From positions 214,468,396 through 214,532,395 of the forward strand of contig NC_073695.1 in the NCBI RefSeq assembly GCF_029784165.1: DNA of 64,000 bases. Direction: 5' to 3'. Position numbers and translations under genes: made by a program. The notes under the pieces were generated by a model, which worked only from the letters and a program-made list of their open reading frames with translations, did not search any database and had not been told where the DNA came from. Below are positions 1 to 12,010 of the stretch, one piece after another (within the stretch, counting starts at the first letter, position 1; every line of letters starts with the position of its first letter). The stretch comes from Wyeomyia smithii (taxonomy: Eukaryota > Arthropoda > Insecta > Diptera > Culicidae).

Positions 1-420
1 TACAGTCAAAACTATTTGTTTGATTGGCATAATGTGTTTATCAAAGTTGTAGATATTAATTTTGTCCTTCCATAAAAAAATTGCCCTGTGAAAAAATAAT
101 TATATTCTTTTTCAAGAAATCATAACTTTTTTTCCTGATTTCTCCATGATCGGATCGGTTGCGTTGTTTAGGTAATTTTTTGCAGTTTTTATTAAAAAAA
201 TTAGATTTTTAAAAATGAGCTATTTTAGATAATAATTTTCAATTTTTCTTTGAACTTTTTTTTTCAACAAATAAATAAGTTTTTTCAGAGTGTACATTTT
301 CTGCAGAAGATTAAATTATTATCTACAACTTTGCCGAAATATCACACCGATTTAAAAAACCGTTTTGCCCCTAAAATATTTGCAATCATCAAAACCTTTC
401 CAAAATAGCATTTTCCAATA
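1..420. repeat. Inverted-repeat remnant
   Basis: A stretch near 43-60 (AAAGTTGTAGATA) recurs in inverted form near 317-333 (TATCTACAACTTT), and the bases around both are T-rich. The same CTACAACTTT wording occurs in foldback arms near 52.86 kb and 53.69 kb. I read this as an eroded piece of an inverted-repeat transposon cut by the window edge; its boundaries are not resolvable. Confidence 0.3.
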
Positions 421-3400
421 GCTTCTCAAAAATGAGTCGTGATCCAAAAAAATTAACCAATAGCACAAAATGGCATCTTTTGCCTATAGAAACATCTATG
501 TGGATCTTCCGGAGCCAGTTTCTTGTGGCGTTATATTTTTGTCCATTGTCTTCGATCACTATTTCGTTTCACTCAGCCAAAATGAACCTCACCGAAACAC
601 TTTTTCACTGACACTGACCGATGACTTGACAATATTCGTTAACGAATAACGAAAGAACGAAGAAAGAGTATATGAACATTGCATGGAAGTGAAATATTCC
701 ATAGGCATAGTAAAAAGAAATTAACTGATTTTACTGTCTTGTTTCCATCGCATGGAATATGATGAGGTGTTTTGCGGGAAGGGAGAACTCTGAAAGGATT
801 GTAAAAAAATAACGTTTATGGATGCTTTTTTTCACTTATACTCAAGAGTGTCAACAAATATCAACCCCTTTACATACATCCTGTCAACCTACAGGATGGT
901 CTCAAGTTATGTAATGCATACAGTGATTATCCCCGAAAAACACGATGTTTGTGCATTCCAAAAGCTGTAAGAAAATGAAAACTCAACGGATTACACTCAA
1001 ATTTTGGATTCTTGTCACATAAGGATTAAGGAAGCCTAGAAAAATATAATTTGACAGATTGGTTCACTTTGACTTTTGCGGTTTTGGCTGCGCTTGGACC
1101 ACTGTGCAGTCTTCAATAATGTTTGAAGGGGATTTCTTCCGAATCAAACCGTTTTATTGATATTATCGGTTTTCGACAGCCGTACTGCTTAATCTAGTAA
1201 CGAACAAGTTATTAATAGCCGTGTCAAATAAATGTTGTGTGAACAAAAAAAAAAGGTTTTAATAGATTGAATTCTCAAAACCAGGTTCCGTCCTGTATTT
1301 GTCAAAGAAAGCTGGCTAAACTTTGCCATTATTAGAATCAAATAAGAGGGTTTGGAAACTCGAAATGCTTGCAGCGTTGAATTATTTTACATCTCTCACC
1401 GAATGTTACAACTATTTAAAAAGCTTTTTATTTCTATTTTGTTTCGACCTTTACTTATTTTTCCACAGATAATTCATTTCATGATAAACACACACTAACT
1501 AATTTCCTATGGCTTATGCCCGCACATGTTGATCCCCCGTAATTTGTTTCAATGCCAAAGTTGCTGCGAGTCGGAAAATCTCGTTCTTTTGTACTCTCGA
1601 AGCGCAAAGTTACAAAGTTGTAAGTTAACCATCTCCCTTGCTATATTCAATGTGGTCCCAGTGGACGAGCTTGTTGAGACTGACGCTCAAAACTAGGAAA
1701 CTTTTCACAAACACATCCGATAAGAATTTATTCCGACCTTTTCACCGACTGGTGTGAAGAGCCCCCGACCGCTACTAAGGCGGGAATGGAGATTCTGCAG
1801 GGACCTGGTGTGGAAGATTTATTCGTTTCTACTGATTGCACAGATCAGATCCGAAACCGGTGTGAAGCTGTTCACCTTTAGCACCCAGAGATGAGTCTGG
1901 TTGGTATCACTGTTAAAAATGGACCATTGCGAGCATTGTAAAAAATCGAATCAACTAGCAGGGTTTATTTGTGACAAGGATTTTTATAGTAAAGTTTGAT
2001 GTGGTATTTCATTTAAACAAGATACGGATTATATCAATACTTTTCATCCCGAATAAATGCTAAACTTTTTCACTTCTCGCTGAATCCTAATATAGATGAA
2101 GCACAGTGTTGCGCCTGCTGTTGTGCAGCTTGGAAAAAAAATTCGACAACAGGTACGGTAGCAAAAAAAGGAAAAACTTCTGTATCAAGTGTCGAACGGT
2201 AAACTTCATTTCACTATAAAGATAAAAAGTATGAACAGATAAAATAGAAGAAGAAAAAAAAACGACTACCAACAGATGTGGGGTGCACAATGCTGGCAGC
2301 GACAAGTTTGCTGAGGATTTTATCGAACCGACCTGTCAATGGTAACCCTATGGGCTCTACTTGCGGCGAAGAATTTTCGTACACATCTTCATTTCAACGG
2401 AAGTGGGCAGGATTCATAAATTAAACCGAACACGGTGGAGAAAAGTTTGTGAATAAACAAAAACCAGTCTGGCTTGAAGCCAGACAGACGGTGGAACTCC
2501 TCTTCGAGCGACGTCCTGCCATCCTTTAGGGTCAGGGGGAAGTTTGGGTTTTTGCTGTGTTGGCGCTCAAGTCCTTTACACCAGCCCGGAATTACCAGCA
2601 AGAGACGACTCATCCTGGCTGATGAAAACCTGTGTTGACTATCGTCGCGTTCCGTTCCTGGTTGACCGATGTTCGTGGGGAAGTACAAGGTCCTTTCATC
2701 ATGGAGCGCGTGTTGAAGTGCAACATGGCAAAACACGTGTGTAGTCTCACATGATTTAATTTTTTATAATTACGATTCTGGTGGTCAGTAGAAGTTTGGT
2801 TAGAATTACAAGGACTAACGTGATGAGCGATTAAAAAGTTTATTGTAAATGAAACTGCGGGATGTTCATGGTGGTTCATTAGATGAAAGATTAAGTTATG
2901 AAATGGCAGCACAACATGTTGTTTTCTTGTTGTGTTTGAGCTATTTTAAGCTTGTTTAGCAGTTTTTAACTTTTCAGATGTTCCCGGTGTAACAGATGCA
3001 ATAGTTAAAATATTGAAAAAATAATGTGAATTTTGAATAGTACTCTGATGATCAAATATGTTGAGAAGCACAAAATACACGATAGTAAAGTAGTTTTGTA
3101 TGTCAGTTTAGTTTATTATCATCTCGAAGTAATTAAAAAAAGTAATTTCTAATGGTTTCCGAGGGACAGGGTAGAAGTTGTGACTCTATTACAATTTCAA
3201 ATATAATCTGAAGGGAGTACGCATTGACCACCCCTATCATTTGCATCGTAATACTTAGGGACGTAACTTTGGGCAGAATACTGATCCCAGAGAACTGCTG
3301 AGCCTTTGAAGTGTGGGATGAATTTACAAAAGCAATAGTAGAACAGCCCTTCAAGTGTGGACCGAAAATTTTTGTCGGAATTACTAACTTTCATTCGGTA

Positions 3401-3671
3401 GCAGTTTCGGGAGACATTTTTAACTTATTTGTTCAATTTGAATCTAAACTCAAAGGACCCCGGGTACGAATATTAGTTACTGTAGTTTGAAGTACACATA
3501 ATAAATAGGCATTTTTTTTTTGCTTCAAAGTGAAATGATACGTTTTAAACGCTATGAGAGAAGGACACATATGATTCAAGTTTTTTTCTCATGCAGTTTG
3601 TTCAAATTAGAATCGAAGTGAATATTTCGCACTCAATTACACATCCAGTCGGGCAATCGTTCAGAACCAAG
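421..3671. other. Unassigned AT-rich DNA
   Basis: I see no recognisable gene, transposon domain or clear terminal repeat here. Open frames exist around 2389-2736 and 2544-2744 on opposite strands of the same DNA, but neither shows a family motif, a signal peptide or splice context, and each stops without resembling a known protein. Confidence 0.5.
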
Positions 3672-3863
3672 ATGAAACTAATCGAATTCATACATTTAAT
3701 CTTCGCCCTGGGTTCATCAATTACCGACGCCATATGTAACGGATGCCACAGCATCCAGTCTGCACTCACCCGAAAACCAAACCTATTAGGAGCGATACGT
3801 TCAAAAACTAACAGTCAAAAGTTTAACAAAAAGGGGAAAAATCACTTACCACTCTTATATTGA
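3672..3863 (+). CDS. Possible small secreted peptide (63 aa), unrecognised
   Basis: An ATG at 3672 opens a 63-residue frame. Its first 20 residues (MKLIEFIHLIFALGSSITDA) have a short basic start, a hydrophobic core and small residues at a plausible signal-peptidase site. The rest is basic and contains two cysteines in CNGC. The frame is also open upstream to about 3591, but this ATG is favoured because it gives the signal-like start. No homologous family is recognised, no TATA box is evident, and it could be the first exon of a longer gene or a chance frame. Confidence 0.22.
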   Translation: MKLIEFIHLIFALGSSITDAICNGCHSIQSALTRKPNLLGAIRSKTNSQKFNKKGKNHLPLLY

Positions 3864-6250
3864 TCGAAATGGCTGTCTGGAGCCAGGAGAAAGGGTTCGG
3901 GTTTTGCCTGGTTTCGGTCAGTTTGCAAAGTGCAAAATACCAAAATCGTCCATCACAGCAGTCGAACCTTAGCTGCAGTACCTAGTGTCCGCTATTGGAA
4001 CTCCCGGAGAAATGGACCATCGAATAGAGCGAGGGGATTAAATTTCGGCACATTCGGTTATTATCAACTTTTTCCATTTAACTTGGACCGGCTTGCGGTC
4101 GAAGCTGGTGCCTGTCTCTGTGTCCGTATAGGTAAGGCAGATAGTCGGACAGAAACTCTGCGGAAACATTTCTCGAGGATGAAATTGGTCAATGGAAATT
4201 GATTGGGGAAAAAAACCGACTAGGAAGAGGTTTTTGTGGGGATTCAACTACTTCCAGTTGGATATTCTCGGACGTGAATGGAACCGAGTACAATGATGGT
4301 TCTGCTTGCGCTGGAAGTGAGTGATATGAAAATTTGATTTTACAGAAGACGAAAAGATTCTGCGTACATCTGCTTTCTTCCATTAGTCTCTAATTAATCT
4401 CTAATCAATTTACTACTGACATTACACTGAACGATTCGTTATAATTTATTATCGTTACGTAGTTGAATGAGTCACACGAATAAACGACTAAGGAAACAAT
4501 CATTAAGGTTTTTTTCCTTTCCCGCAAGAAAGAACACGTTAATATATTCATCGATTTCGTCACCCGAGAGGGTTTCCCACCCTAATTCTTGGTATTTTTT
4601 CTTTATTTTCTTCAGCCCCAGAAATGTCCCGGTTCTTCTTATAACAGCACAGTCCCCATAGTCGGAAGAGCAGCTGGAAGCGGAACCGCAATCGGCGATG
4701 CATAAATGCGCCTACTGAGTGCTTTCCAGAGGAGACATTTTCCGGCGTGTGTACGCTCGCATTTATATGAATAAACGGTTATTTTCGGCAGTCCAAATAA
4801 ATAAACATAAAAGATTTTTTTCTGCTACATTTCTGACGTTTATTTGGCTGAGTGGTTCCATACGGCGGCGCCTCATCTACCTCCCAGCGGGCCATTCAGC
4901 TTCGGGACTGAATGGGGAGAACGCGCTGTGTATGGTGAGAATCTCGAAGGGTGGAGGAGGAAGCAAATCCCTAGAAATAGAACGTGCGTGTGGCTGCGGG
5001 TGTAAAATGCCACAGCACGCTATCCTGCGCTGAACTGGACTGGACAGCTCCGGCGTCTGGACAATGAACGTGAAGGCGACCGAGCTGTACAGTGGCTTCA
5101 TCGTTACACGTGTTCGTTCAGCCGCCCGATGCTGATCCCTCAGGCGTGCTCTTTGTTCTAACTTTGTTGCAAGGATAGTGGTGCGCTGGCAGATGGATAC
5201 TGTAGCCAGACCTGCATACTTATTCTATGGCATAGGTGAAGTTGTATCAGTGGCTTTTTTATTGCCACTGTAAATACATTTTTACTGTCCAGTGTCCATG
5301 CTTTGAGGAAGAGTAAAAAAAATCAAGTCCTAGCCCTAGCATAAAATTGCCCGATTCGTCATGAGGCATGTAAATGAATTAATAGGGATACTTAAGTAGC
5401 CGGGTTCCGGTCTGTTAGTGGGTGAATATGCGCATGGGAAAAATTGATTTTTTCTGCGTGTAAGAATGGGTACAAGTGAATGTATGCGGGATTCAGTAGC
5501 AGAAATCATTTCTCTAGTATTCACAGTTAAAGTTTTCCAAGTAAAAACTCAACCATTTTTTGTCAGTTTTTTGTCATTTCCTTAAATTTGGGAGTTCAGT
5601 GCATGATCATGAAAAAGAATGGAAAATTACAACAGTAAAATCCATAAATTTTGATTTTACTTACATGAAAATTACCTTGTTCTCAATTTAGTCTTAATAT
5701 TGCAATATATTCAATTTTACAAGCAATTTGTTCATTTTTATCGTATTGGATATTTTTTATTCATTTGTTCTTGCTTATTGAAATATCATATTTGAGATAA
5801 ATATGCTAATTTTTACTAAGTAGATGTGGTCGAATTCAGTTTTAAACAAATCACAAGTAATTTGAAGAAAACCAAAAAACAATGAGGGATAATATTACAA
5901 CGAAAATTGGACAATATTTAAAAAACGTTGGAAAATTCAAGTCTTATTTACCGTCGTATCATGATAACTGCAGAATTGCGAATCGTCCTCTTCCGTGTCT
6001 GCTCATCCAATCCCGATCAGAGCCGAGCGTCGCCACTTACACGTTCACCAAGAGATCTCCCAAGGTGGTTACTATTTAGTTCGTACACCGTAATTAGAAA
6101 ATAAGTAATTTTAAGTAAACGGGAATTATCTTTCATAAGGGCGCAATATACTACAATGGCCATAAATCAAATGACTAACTATTCACATAAAAATACATAA
6201 AAATAGTAAGCTTAAAGTATCAGAAAAATATTAAAAAAAAGACCAGTTCA
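3864..6250. other. No gene recognised
   Basis: Mixed-composition DNA with only short incidental frames. A small hairpin lies near 5250-5270 (CAGTGGC and GCCACTG flanking TTTTTTATT). The 5550-5880 part is strongly AT-rich. No transposon domain or splice-linked coding sequence could be traced. Confidence 0.45.
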
Positions 6251-6254
6251 AAAT

Positions 6255-6480
6255 TAACCTTTGTTATGGATGACTTCCAGCATCCTGTTCGGCATAGAAT
6301 AGACTAGTATTTGATAAATGCTGACAGGGATCACATATCAGGCTACCTGATTTTTTTCCCACACTTCCTGCTTGTTTTTGGATGTTTACACACAAATCGA
6401 CTTCTATACGATCTGCCAGAAATACTCCATGCAATTTAAGCCTGCTGCCTGGACTGGTCACTCCATGATGTTGATCTTGT
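6255..6480 (-). pseudogene. Tc1/mariner transposase C-terminal relic
   Basis: Read on the minus strand, about 70 codons resemble the end of a Tc1-like transposase. A degraded LN.MEYFW stretch corresponds to the LNPIE..W motif around the last catalytic acid. After that come EVWEK and then YSMPNRMLEVIHNKG just before the end, which matches the family's SMP.R...VI..KG signature. At least two in-frame stops interrupt it and no terminal inverted repeats were found, so it is a non-functional fragment. Family assignment rests on motif recognition only. Confidence 0.55.
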
Positions 6481-7649
6481 GACCAGCAATCTATTTCTTC
6501 AAAGCTTGGTCCGTGTGTTGAGGTCGTTGTGAAAGGAGCGACCCATGTTTGTTGTAAGCCTTATACTATAGGTTTATTGTATACATCTGAGTGGGATTTT
6601 AGCCAGAAGTAAGGAAATAGCTTATTTAACTTAACTAAAATAATACGAAAAACAGAAATTTGGGTAATAAAAACGATAAAAATGAAAAGAAATGATTGAG
6701 ACCATGCTTAAATAATAAATAAATATTAATTACCAAAATAACAAAAACAGTATTAAATTTGAGCACAAATTACTTCATTTTTCATAACAATTGAATCTAT
6801 TTTGTTTTTTATCCAATCTTTTGCCGAGTGTTTGCTCAATGACATTATTATATATTATTTGAACAGAAAATTATTACAGGGTGTTACCGTGAAAGTGATT
6901 TTTTTCTCTGTATGCCTGAAGGCAGGACCGGGCTTCTAAGCTGGGGGCCCGGGGCAAATTTGTTTCTAAGGCCCTCTTTTCTTAAAACATTCAGAGGTAA
7001 CGTTCCAGAAGGTGACGAGCAAAAAAAACCCAAATTAATCCACCTAGCAGTGAGACCCAGGCTTTCTCATTCGAACGTGTATTTTGCTTAAATAGATTTA
7101 CACCTTGATAATATTTGATGGATTTATTTATTATTCTAAATGACAAATTTTTGTTAGACAACACCTGAACTATTCCGAACATTTGAAACACAACATTCAA
7201 ACACATATGAATATACATTAACAATTGCAAACAACATGAAATAATTATGATTCAAATATATGACGCGAAAGCTTTTTTCTTATCGTGGAAAAATCGAAAC
7301 GTCACTGTACTCATATTGAGGTTGGTCTAGATTATACATAGACTCAACAAAATTATATATAGACTTGATTATATATCATTCGAGCCCACACAATTGTGTA
7401 GGTAAAAAATGACTGATAAAAAAACCTAAATCGAAGCAAGTCCTATATAAAAACACTTGCTTGCTCCGGTTTTTTATTTTTCGTAACAGCTGCGATGTTG
7501 ACACTAGCGGTGTGATAAATAAAACAACGAATAGGACGTTCAAAAAGCGAGAGAGAAGGTTTTGTTTAACTCACCTTCTACCTACGCAATTATATAGGCC
7601 CGGTCGGAAAGGGTTATAGTAGGATTTTTTTTCTATCTCTAATATGACT
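6481..7649. other. AT-rich DNA without recognised gene
   Basis: No coding family is seen. A GC-rich patch near 6925-6960 (GGGGGCCCGGGGCAAA) resembles another near 8598-8628 (AGGCCCGGGGCTTC with TTTGCCCCAC). The two may be edges of an insertion that carries the repeat between them. No target duplication was identified. Confidence 0.35.
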
Positions 7650-8436
7650 TTCTTTTCACAACTTTCGAACCACGTGTTTAATCATAATAATTCATCATTC
7701 AGTCCTTAGTTAGTCCGTTCATCTGATTACAGTATTGTTCAAATCGGTTGTGTAGTTTCTGAGATAATGAAGTTTCGTGATTTTCACATTTTGATAAATT
7801 ACAGACAACGTTACAGTTCGATTACAGTGAATTCAATGTGGTGTTATGAGGCAGCTAGACCTTTCATTTGATAATAATTTTGTGGAAATCAGTCCAGCCA
7901 TCTCTGAGAAAAGTGAGTGAATTTAAGTAGTCTTCGGAATATGTTTCTTTTCAAAGCTAAATTTCACATTTTTGAACATAACAGGCAAAGTAAAAATCCA
8001 ATTACAAAACAAATAAATAGGATCTTATGGGGCAACTAGACCTTCCATTTAACACTGATTTTATGAAAATCGGTTCGACCATCTCTGAGAAACATGAGTG
8101 AGATTAAATAGTCTCCAGAACACGTTTCTTTCCATAATTTTTGACTTACATGTTCAATCTTTATAAGATTCGAAAGTTAAGCGTTTTTAGGTAGCCCGTT
8201 CATGAAAAACCAATTCTGTTCAAATCGGTCGGGTAGTTTCTGACATAATGATGTTTCGTGATTTTTATATTTATATATATAACCTTTAAACTAAAAATCC
8301 GATAAAAATCCGAAAATAAAATTGAATAGGGTCTTATGGGGCAACTAGACCTTTCATTTGCAATTAATTTCATGAAAAGCGGTCCAGCCATCTCTGAGAA
8401 AATCGAGTGAGAATAAAAGTCTGCACATACACACAC
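7650..8436 (+). repeat. Dispersed long repeat, copy A
   Basis: This segment is colinear with 36530-37274. Both contain TTCAAATCGGT(T)G.GTAGTTTCTGA, AAGTTTCGTGATTTT and a TTATGAGGCAGCTAGAC-type block followed by GCCATCTCTGAGAAA. Within copy A the GCAACTAGAC/CCATCTCTGAGAAA block occurs three times (about 7850, 8035 and 8340), so the family has an internal monomer-like structure. It encodes nothing obvious. I do not know its formal family name. Confidence 0.7.
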
Positions 8437-8440
8437 ACAT

Positions 8441-8562
8441 ACAGAAAATGCTCAGCTCGCCTAACTGAGTCGAGTGATATATGCCATTCGACCCTTTGGA
8501 GCGCTTTGATTCCTTCGGTTTTGCCAGTGATTGTTATACTTTTCTAGGAGAAAGGCAAAAAG
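8441..8562 (+). repeat. Dispersed repeat tail, copy 1
   Basis: The stretch from CTCAGCTCGCC through CAGTGATTGTTATAC and TAGGAGAAAGGCAAAAA has a diverged second copy at 44524-44627 (CAGCTCACTGGACC, CCAATGATTGCTATAC, AAAGAAAGGAAAAA). It immediately follows copy A of the longer repeat and a short ACACACACAC run, so it may be that family's 3' end. Confidence 0.55.
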
Positions 8563-8659
8563 GTCGCCCAAGGACTAGGGAACCCCTTCAATCAGGAGGC
8601 CCGGGGCTTCTGCTCCCTTTGCCCCACTTTGGCACTGAAATGCCACTGCGTCATTCTTG

Positions 8660-9250
8660 CTGATTGTCTTTTGTGGCGGGCCCCGATTGCTGTGCACAGG
8701 TTACAACGTACAACGGTACAACGTAGTTGATGAAACTAATGACCTGCTTGGGATTAGAGCTCCATACTTGGTATGGCGTTAAAAGGTAGCTTCCTAAGAA
8801 GTTGTACCTAGAGGAAGCAAGAGCTCCTCAAGAGCAAAGCAAATGCTCTGAACTCTCTTGTTCAGATTTGTAGAATCGGCAGGTGTCGTTCAACAATACA
8901 CCGATTTTCTTTAAATGATAAAAAGCGGGACTGTGTACGGCAAGGAGTCCCGTAATTATCCGTAGTTCACTACGATTTAGACTAAGTAACCTCTGGCGGT
9001 TCCAGGGTTCGGATAGACTAACTGTTCAGCTTGTCTACAACCCTGTACCTGTTGCCAATACCCAGAAACGGCTCGGGGCCAATAAACCTCTGAGCTGACC
9101 CCTGTCTTGCTAGGTAGTCAGCGTGTTCATTACCCTCGACTCCGCAATTTCCGGGCGCCCAAAATAGAAAAACTGAGTTCTGTTGGGAGAGTTCCCGTAG
9201 AGTTTTAATGCATTCCCAAACAAGTTTGGAAGCACATTTGATGGACTTAA
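8660..9250 (-). pseudogene. LOA-type ORF2: end of RNase H domain and C-terminus
   Basis: On the minus strand, from 9250 downward, the frame reads LKSIKCASKLVWECIKTL. It continues with WAPGNCGVEGNEHADYLA, the RNase H block that carries the last catalytic aspartate. A region follows with LRIITGLL, FYHLKKIG and NDTCRF..SEQESSEHLLC, the tail found in RNase H-bearing LINEs, and it fades near 8660. The block joins in frame to 12011 once the foldback element is removed. No poly(A) or simple-repeat tail is certain at the 8660 end. Confidence 0.75.
9247..9250. repeat. TTAA target-site duplication, left
   Basis: TTAA at 9247-9250 pairs with TTAA at 12007-12010. Removing the intervening DNA and one copy gives GCACTTAAGTCC, which restores the LALKSIK codons of the host LINE. 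Confidence 0.85.
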
Positions 9251-9469
9251 GGGATTATATACCTTTTTAGTTTTCAAAAAACCGAAGAAAATTTTGTTGC
9301 ATTATCTTCAAAGACAACATCTTGAGAACATTTTCACAAATTTTCATAAAGATCTGAGCAATAGGAAGAAAGTTATAGTGATTTGCAGCGCGCCTCGCCA
9401 CGGCCGCATAAGCCACACTTGAAACTCTACACGCGATTATCTCGGAATAGTGTTTTCCGAAAAATGACT

Positions 9470-9805
9470 TTGCCGTGATCCTGATTGTGGGAAAACTACT
9501 GAACCGATTTCCTTCATATTTTTTTTGAATTTTCGTTATTAAATTCGCCGGTCCTTGAACGATCGCTTTTTGAAACATACAGTTACATTTTGCCGCAAAA
9601 AATTTTAATGCAATTTTTTGCGCTCAAAACGTGCATTTTTTGGGAAAAACGTTCCCGTTTGCACTCAAAACAAAATACTCATAAAAGCGATCGTTCAAGG
9701 ACCCGGCACACCTCTAAACTAATGAAATAATATGAGTTTTTTGATTTCGGTTGATCCGCTGAGTCTCTATCAGGATCACCGCAAGCTTCTGCAAAAAATA
9801 GCGTT
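9470..9805. repeat. Secondary inverted repeat nested at left end of the foldback element
   Basis: GGTCCTTGAACGATCGCTTTT at about 9552-9572 faces its complement at about 9687-9707. Farther out, GTGATCCTGA (about 9475) and its complement (about 9770) also pair. The right end of the host element has only about 50 bp in the corresponding place, so this roughly 650-bp block looks like an extra element inserted into, or fused with, the left arm. Part of it (GGGGAAACGGCCAT near 9805) recurs near 51392. Confidence 0.6.
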
Positions 9806-9938
9806 TCGGGGAAACGGCCATTACTCCAGTAATAATTGGTATATCTCAAAATCAAACGTATTTTGTTGTTGTTGATAAACTGTAATTTCAGAAAAATACC
9901 ACTTTGATGCAATGAAAATGGTGTTATGCACTTAAAAA

Positions 9939-11954
9939 CACTGTGCTACAGTGATTTAGAACTTCTGAAGTGACCTAGTGTAGGTTGTAGGTCTTGTTGA
10001 GTGTAACATTCGCTCATACTAGAAATTTTCCAAACACCCCCAAAATCTGAAGTTATGGTCAAAATACGATTTTTTGGACTCCAGCGCATATAATACTTTT
10101 TAACTCAGTCATTTCTCAACCGATTTTCAATATTAAAGCAGTTTTAGAAAGAGGACAAATAGAGCTTTCAAAATGTATACAGGTTTGTTCTAATACCAAT
10201 AAAACATGTTGAGTTATTTGAGCTTAAATCTAATTTTTTTAGACTTTTTCACGCAATTTTTGAATTTAATTGTCAATTTTCCGTCTATTTTTGTGAGAAA
10301 CATACCCTACATATACTATAATTTTGAAAGTTCATTCAATTCTGAATCAATTGAAAGTAGTTTTGTGAAAATTGGTTGATATTTGGCTAAGTTATATATT
10401 TTATAAAAAAAAACCAAATTTTTGTATTCTATCGCGCAATCATTTCACGGAGCTACAAATGATGAAAAAATGCAAGAACATTCGATGTGACTTAGTGTGG
10501 GTTGAAGCTTTAGTCAAATGCTACTTGCACGTTTACTAGAAGTTTTTAAAATACCCCAAAAATTATTAGTTATGGTCAAAACTCTGTTTTTCACCTTAGC
10601 TCATATTTTTATGTTTAATTTAGTTATTTTTCAAGCAAGTTTTTATATTTTGGCAGTTTTGGAAAGGCGAAAAATAGAACTCTGGAAACATAGAAATATA
10701 TTTAAAGAGTTTACCTATATGTGATAAAAAGTTTTAAATAAAATAAGATGATTTATGTTCAATAAAATAAGATGATTTTTTTTTCAAATTCTACCAATAT
10801 GTGATGAATAGTTTTAAAATAAATAAAATAGTTTATATTATTTTTAAATTTTTCCAAATTTATTCGCAATTTTTTACATATTTTTGTAATGGACGAGCTT
10901 TAATTGCTGTAGAATTTGAAAAGTACATTTAGTGCCTAACGAAATCAGTAAGTGTTGTTTATGAAAATCTGTTATTATTTGGCTGAGATATGACTTGATG
11001 TTTTCCACCATATACTTAGATTTCATCAAATCATTTCTCAGCATAATTATAACATATTTTCATTAACAACACCTATTGTTTTCGTTTGGTACTAAAAAAA
11101 GCTTTCCAAATTTTATAGCAATTGAAGCTGAATCATTACAAAAATGTGTGAAAAATTGCGAATAAATTTGGAAAAATTTGAAAATAACAAGAACCATCTT
11201 ATCTATTTTAAAACTATTTATCACATATAGGTAAACTTTTTAAACATATTTCTATGTTTCAAATGCTCTATTTTTCGCATTTCCAAAACAACCAAATTAT
11301 TAAAAATTGGTTGAAAAATAACCGTATTAAACATAAAAATGTGAGCTAAGGTAAAAAACAGGGTTTTGAACATAACTTATAATTTTCGGGGTATTTGAAA
11401 AACTTCAAGTAAATGCGCAAGTAACATTTGACCAAAGCTACAACCCACACTAAGTCACATCAAAAGTTCTTGCATTTTTTTAGCATTTGTAGCACCGTGA
11501 AATAAATGTGCGATAGAAGCCAAAAATTTTGGTTTTCTTTATAAAATATATAACTTAGCCAAATATCAATTGATTTCCACAAAACTGCTTTCATTTGATT
11601 CGGAATTGAATGAACTTTCGAAATTATAGTGTATTTGTGGTATGTTTCTCACAAAAATAGACGGAAAATTGACAATTAAATTGAAAAATTTCGTGAAAAA
11701 GTCTATAAAATTAGATATAAACTCAAATAACTCAACATGTTTTAATGATATTAGAACAAAACTGTAAATATTTTGAAAGCTCTAACCTCTTTCTATGCGC
11801 TGAGGTCCAAAAAACCGTATTTTGACCATAACTTCAGATTTTGGGGGTGTTTGGAAAATTTCTAGTATGAGCGAATGTTACACTCAACAAGACCTACAAC
11901 CTACACTAGGTCACTTCAGAAGTTCTTGCTTTTTTTTTCATTTGTAACACAGTG
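9939..11954. repeat. Giant palindrome, arms about 1 kb
   Basis: The left arm starts CACTGTG at 9939 and the right arm ends CACAGTG at 11954. Blocks such as TTCTGAAGTGACCTAG, GGTTGTAGGTCTTGTTGAG and AAATTTATTCGCAATTTTT recur inverted across a loop at roughly 10991-11032. The left arm is about 130 bp longer. An AATAAAATAAGATGAT segment is duplicated near 10735-10790 there, which explains most of the difference. Confidence 0.85.
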
Positions 11955-12006
11955 AAATAAATTCGAACTTCCCTCATTTTTCTCGACCAAAAAGGTATAT
12001 AACCCC

Positions 12007-12010
12007 TTAA
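12007..12010. repeat. TTAA target-site duplication, right
   Basis: Partner of 9247-9250. It lies directly after the ACCCC terminus of the foldback element. Confidence 0.85.

Larger units (their letters stand above)
9251..12006. mobile_element. 2.76-kb TTAA-flanked foldback element
   Basis: The ends are inverted: GGGATTATATACC at 9251 and GGTATATAACCCC ending at 12006, extended by a shared CTTTTT run, with TTAA on both sides. Most of the interior is one long imperfect palindrome (9939-10990 against 11033-11954), and a second, older palindrome lies near the left end. No transposase frame is present, so it is non-autonomous. TTAA duplication is typical of piggyBac-type mobilisation, but foldback elements of other origin cannot be excluded. 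Confidence 0.85.

Noticed and set aside
2389..2744. Overlapping frames of 115 and 66 codons on opposite strands
   Set aside because: No domain, signal peptide, splice site or codon pattern separates either from chance.
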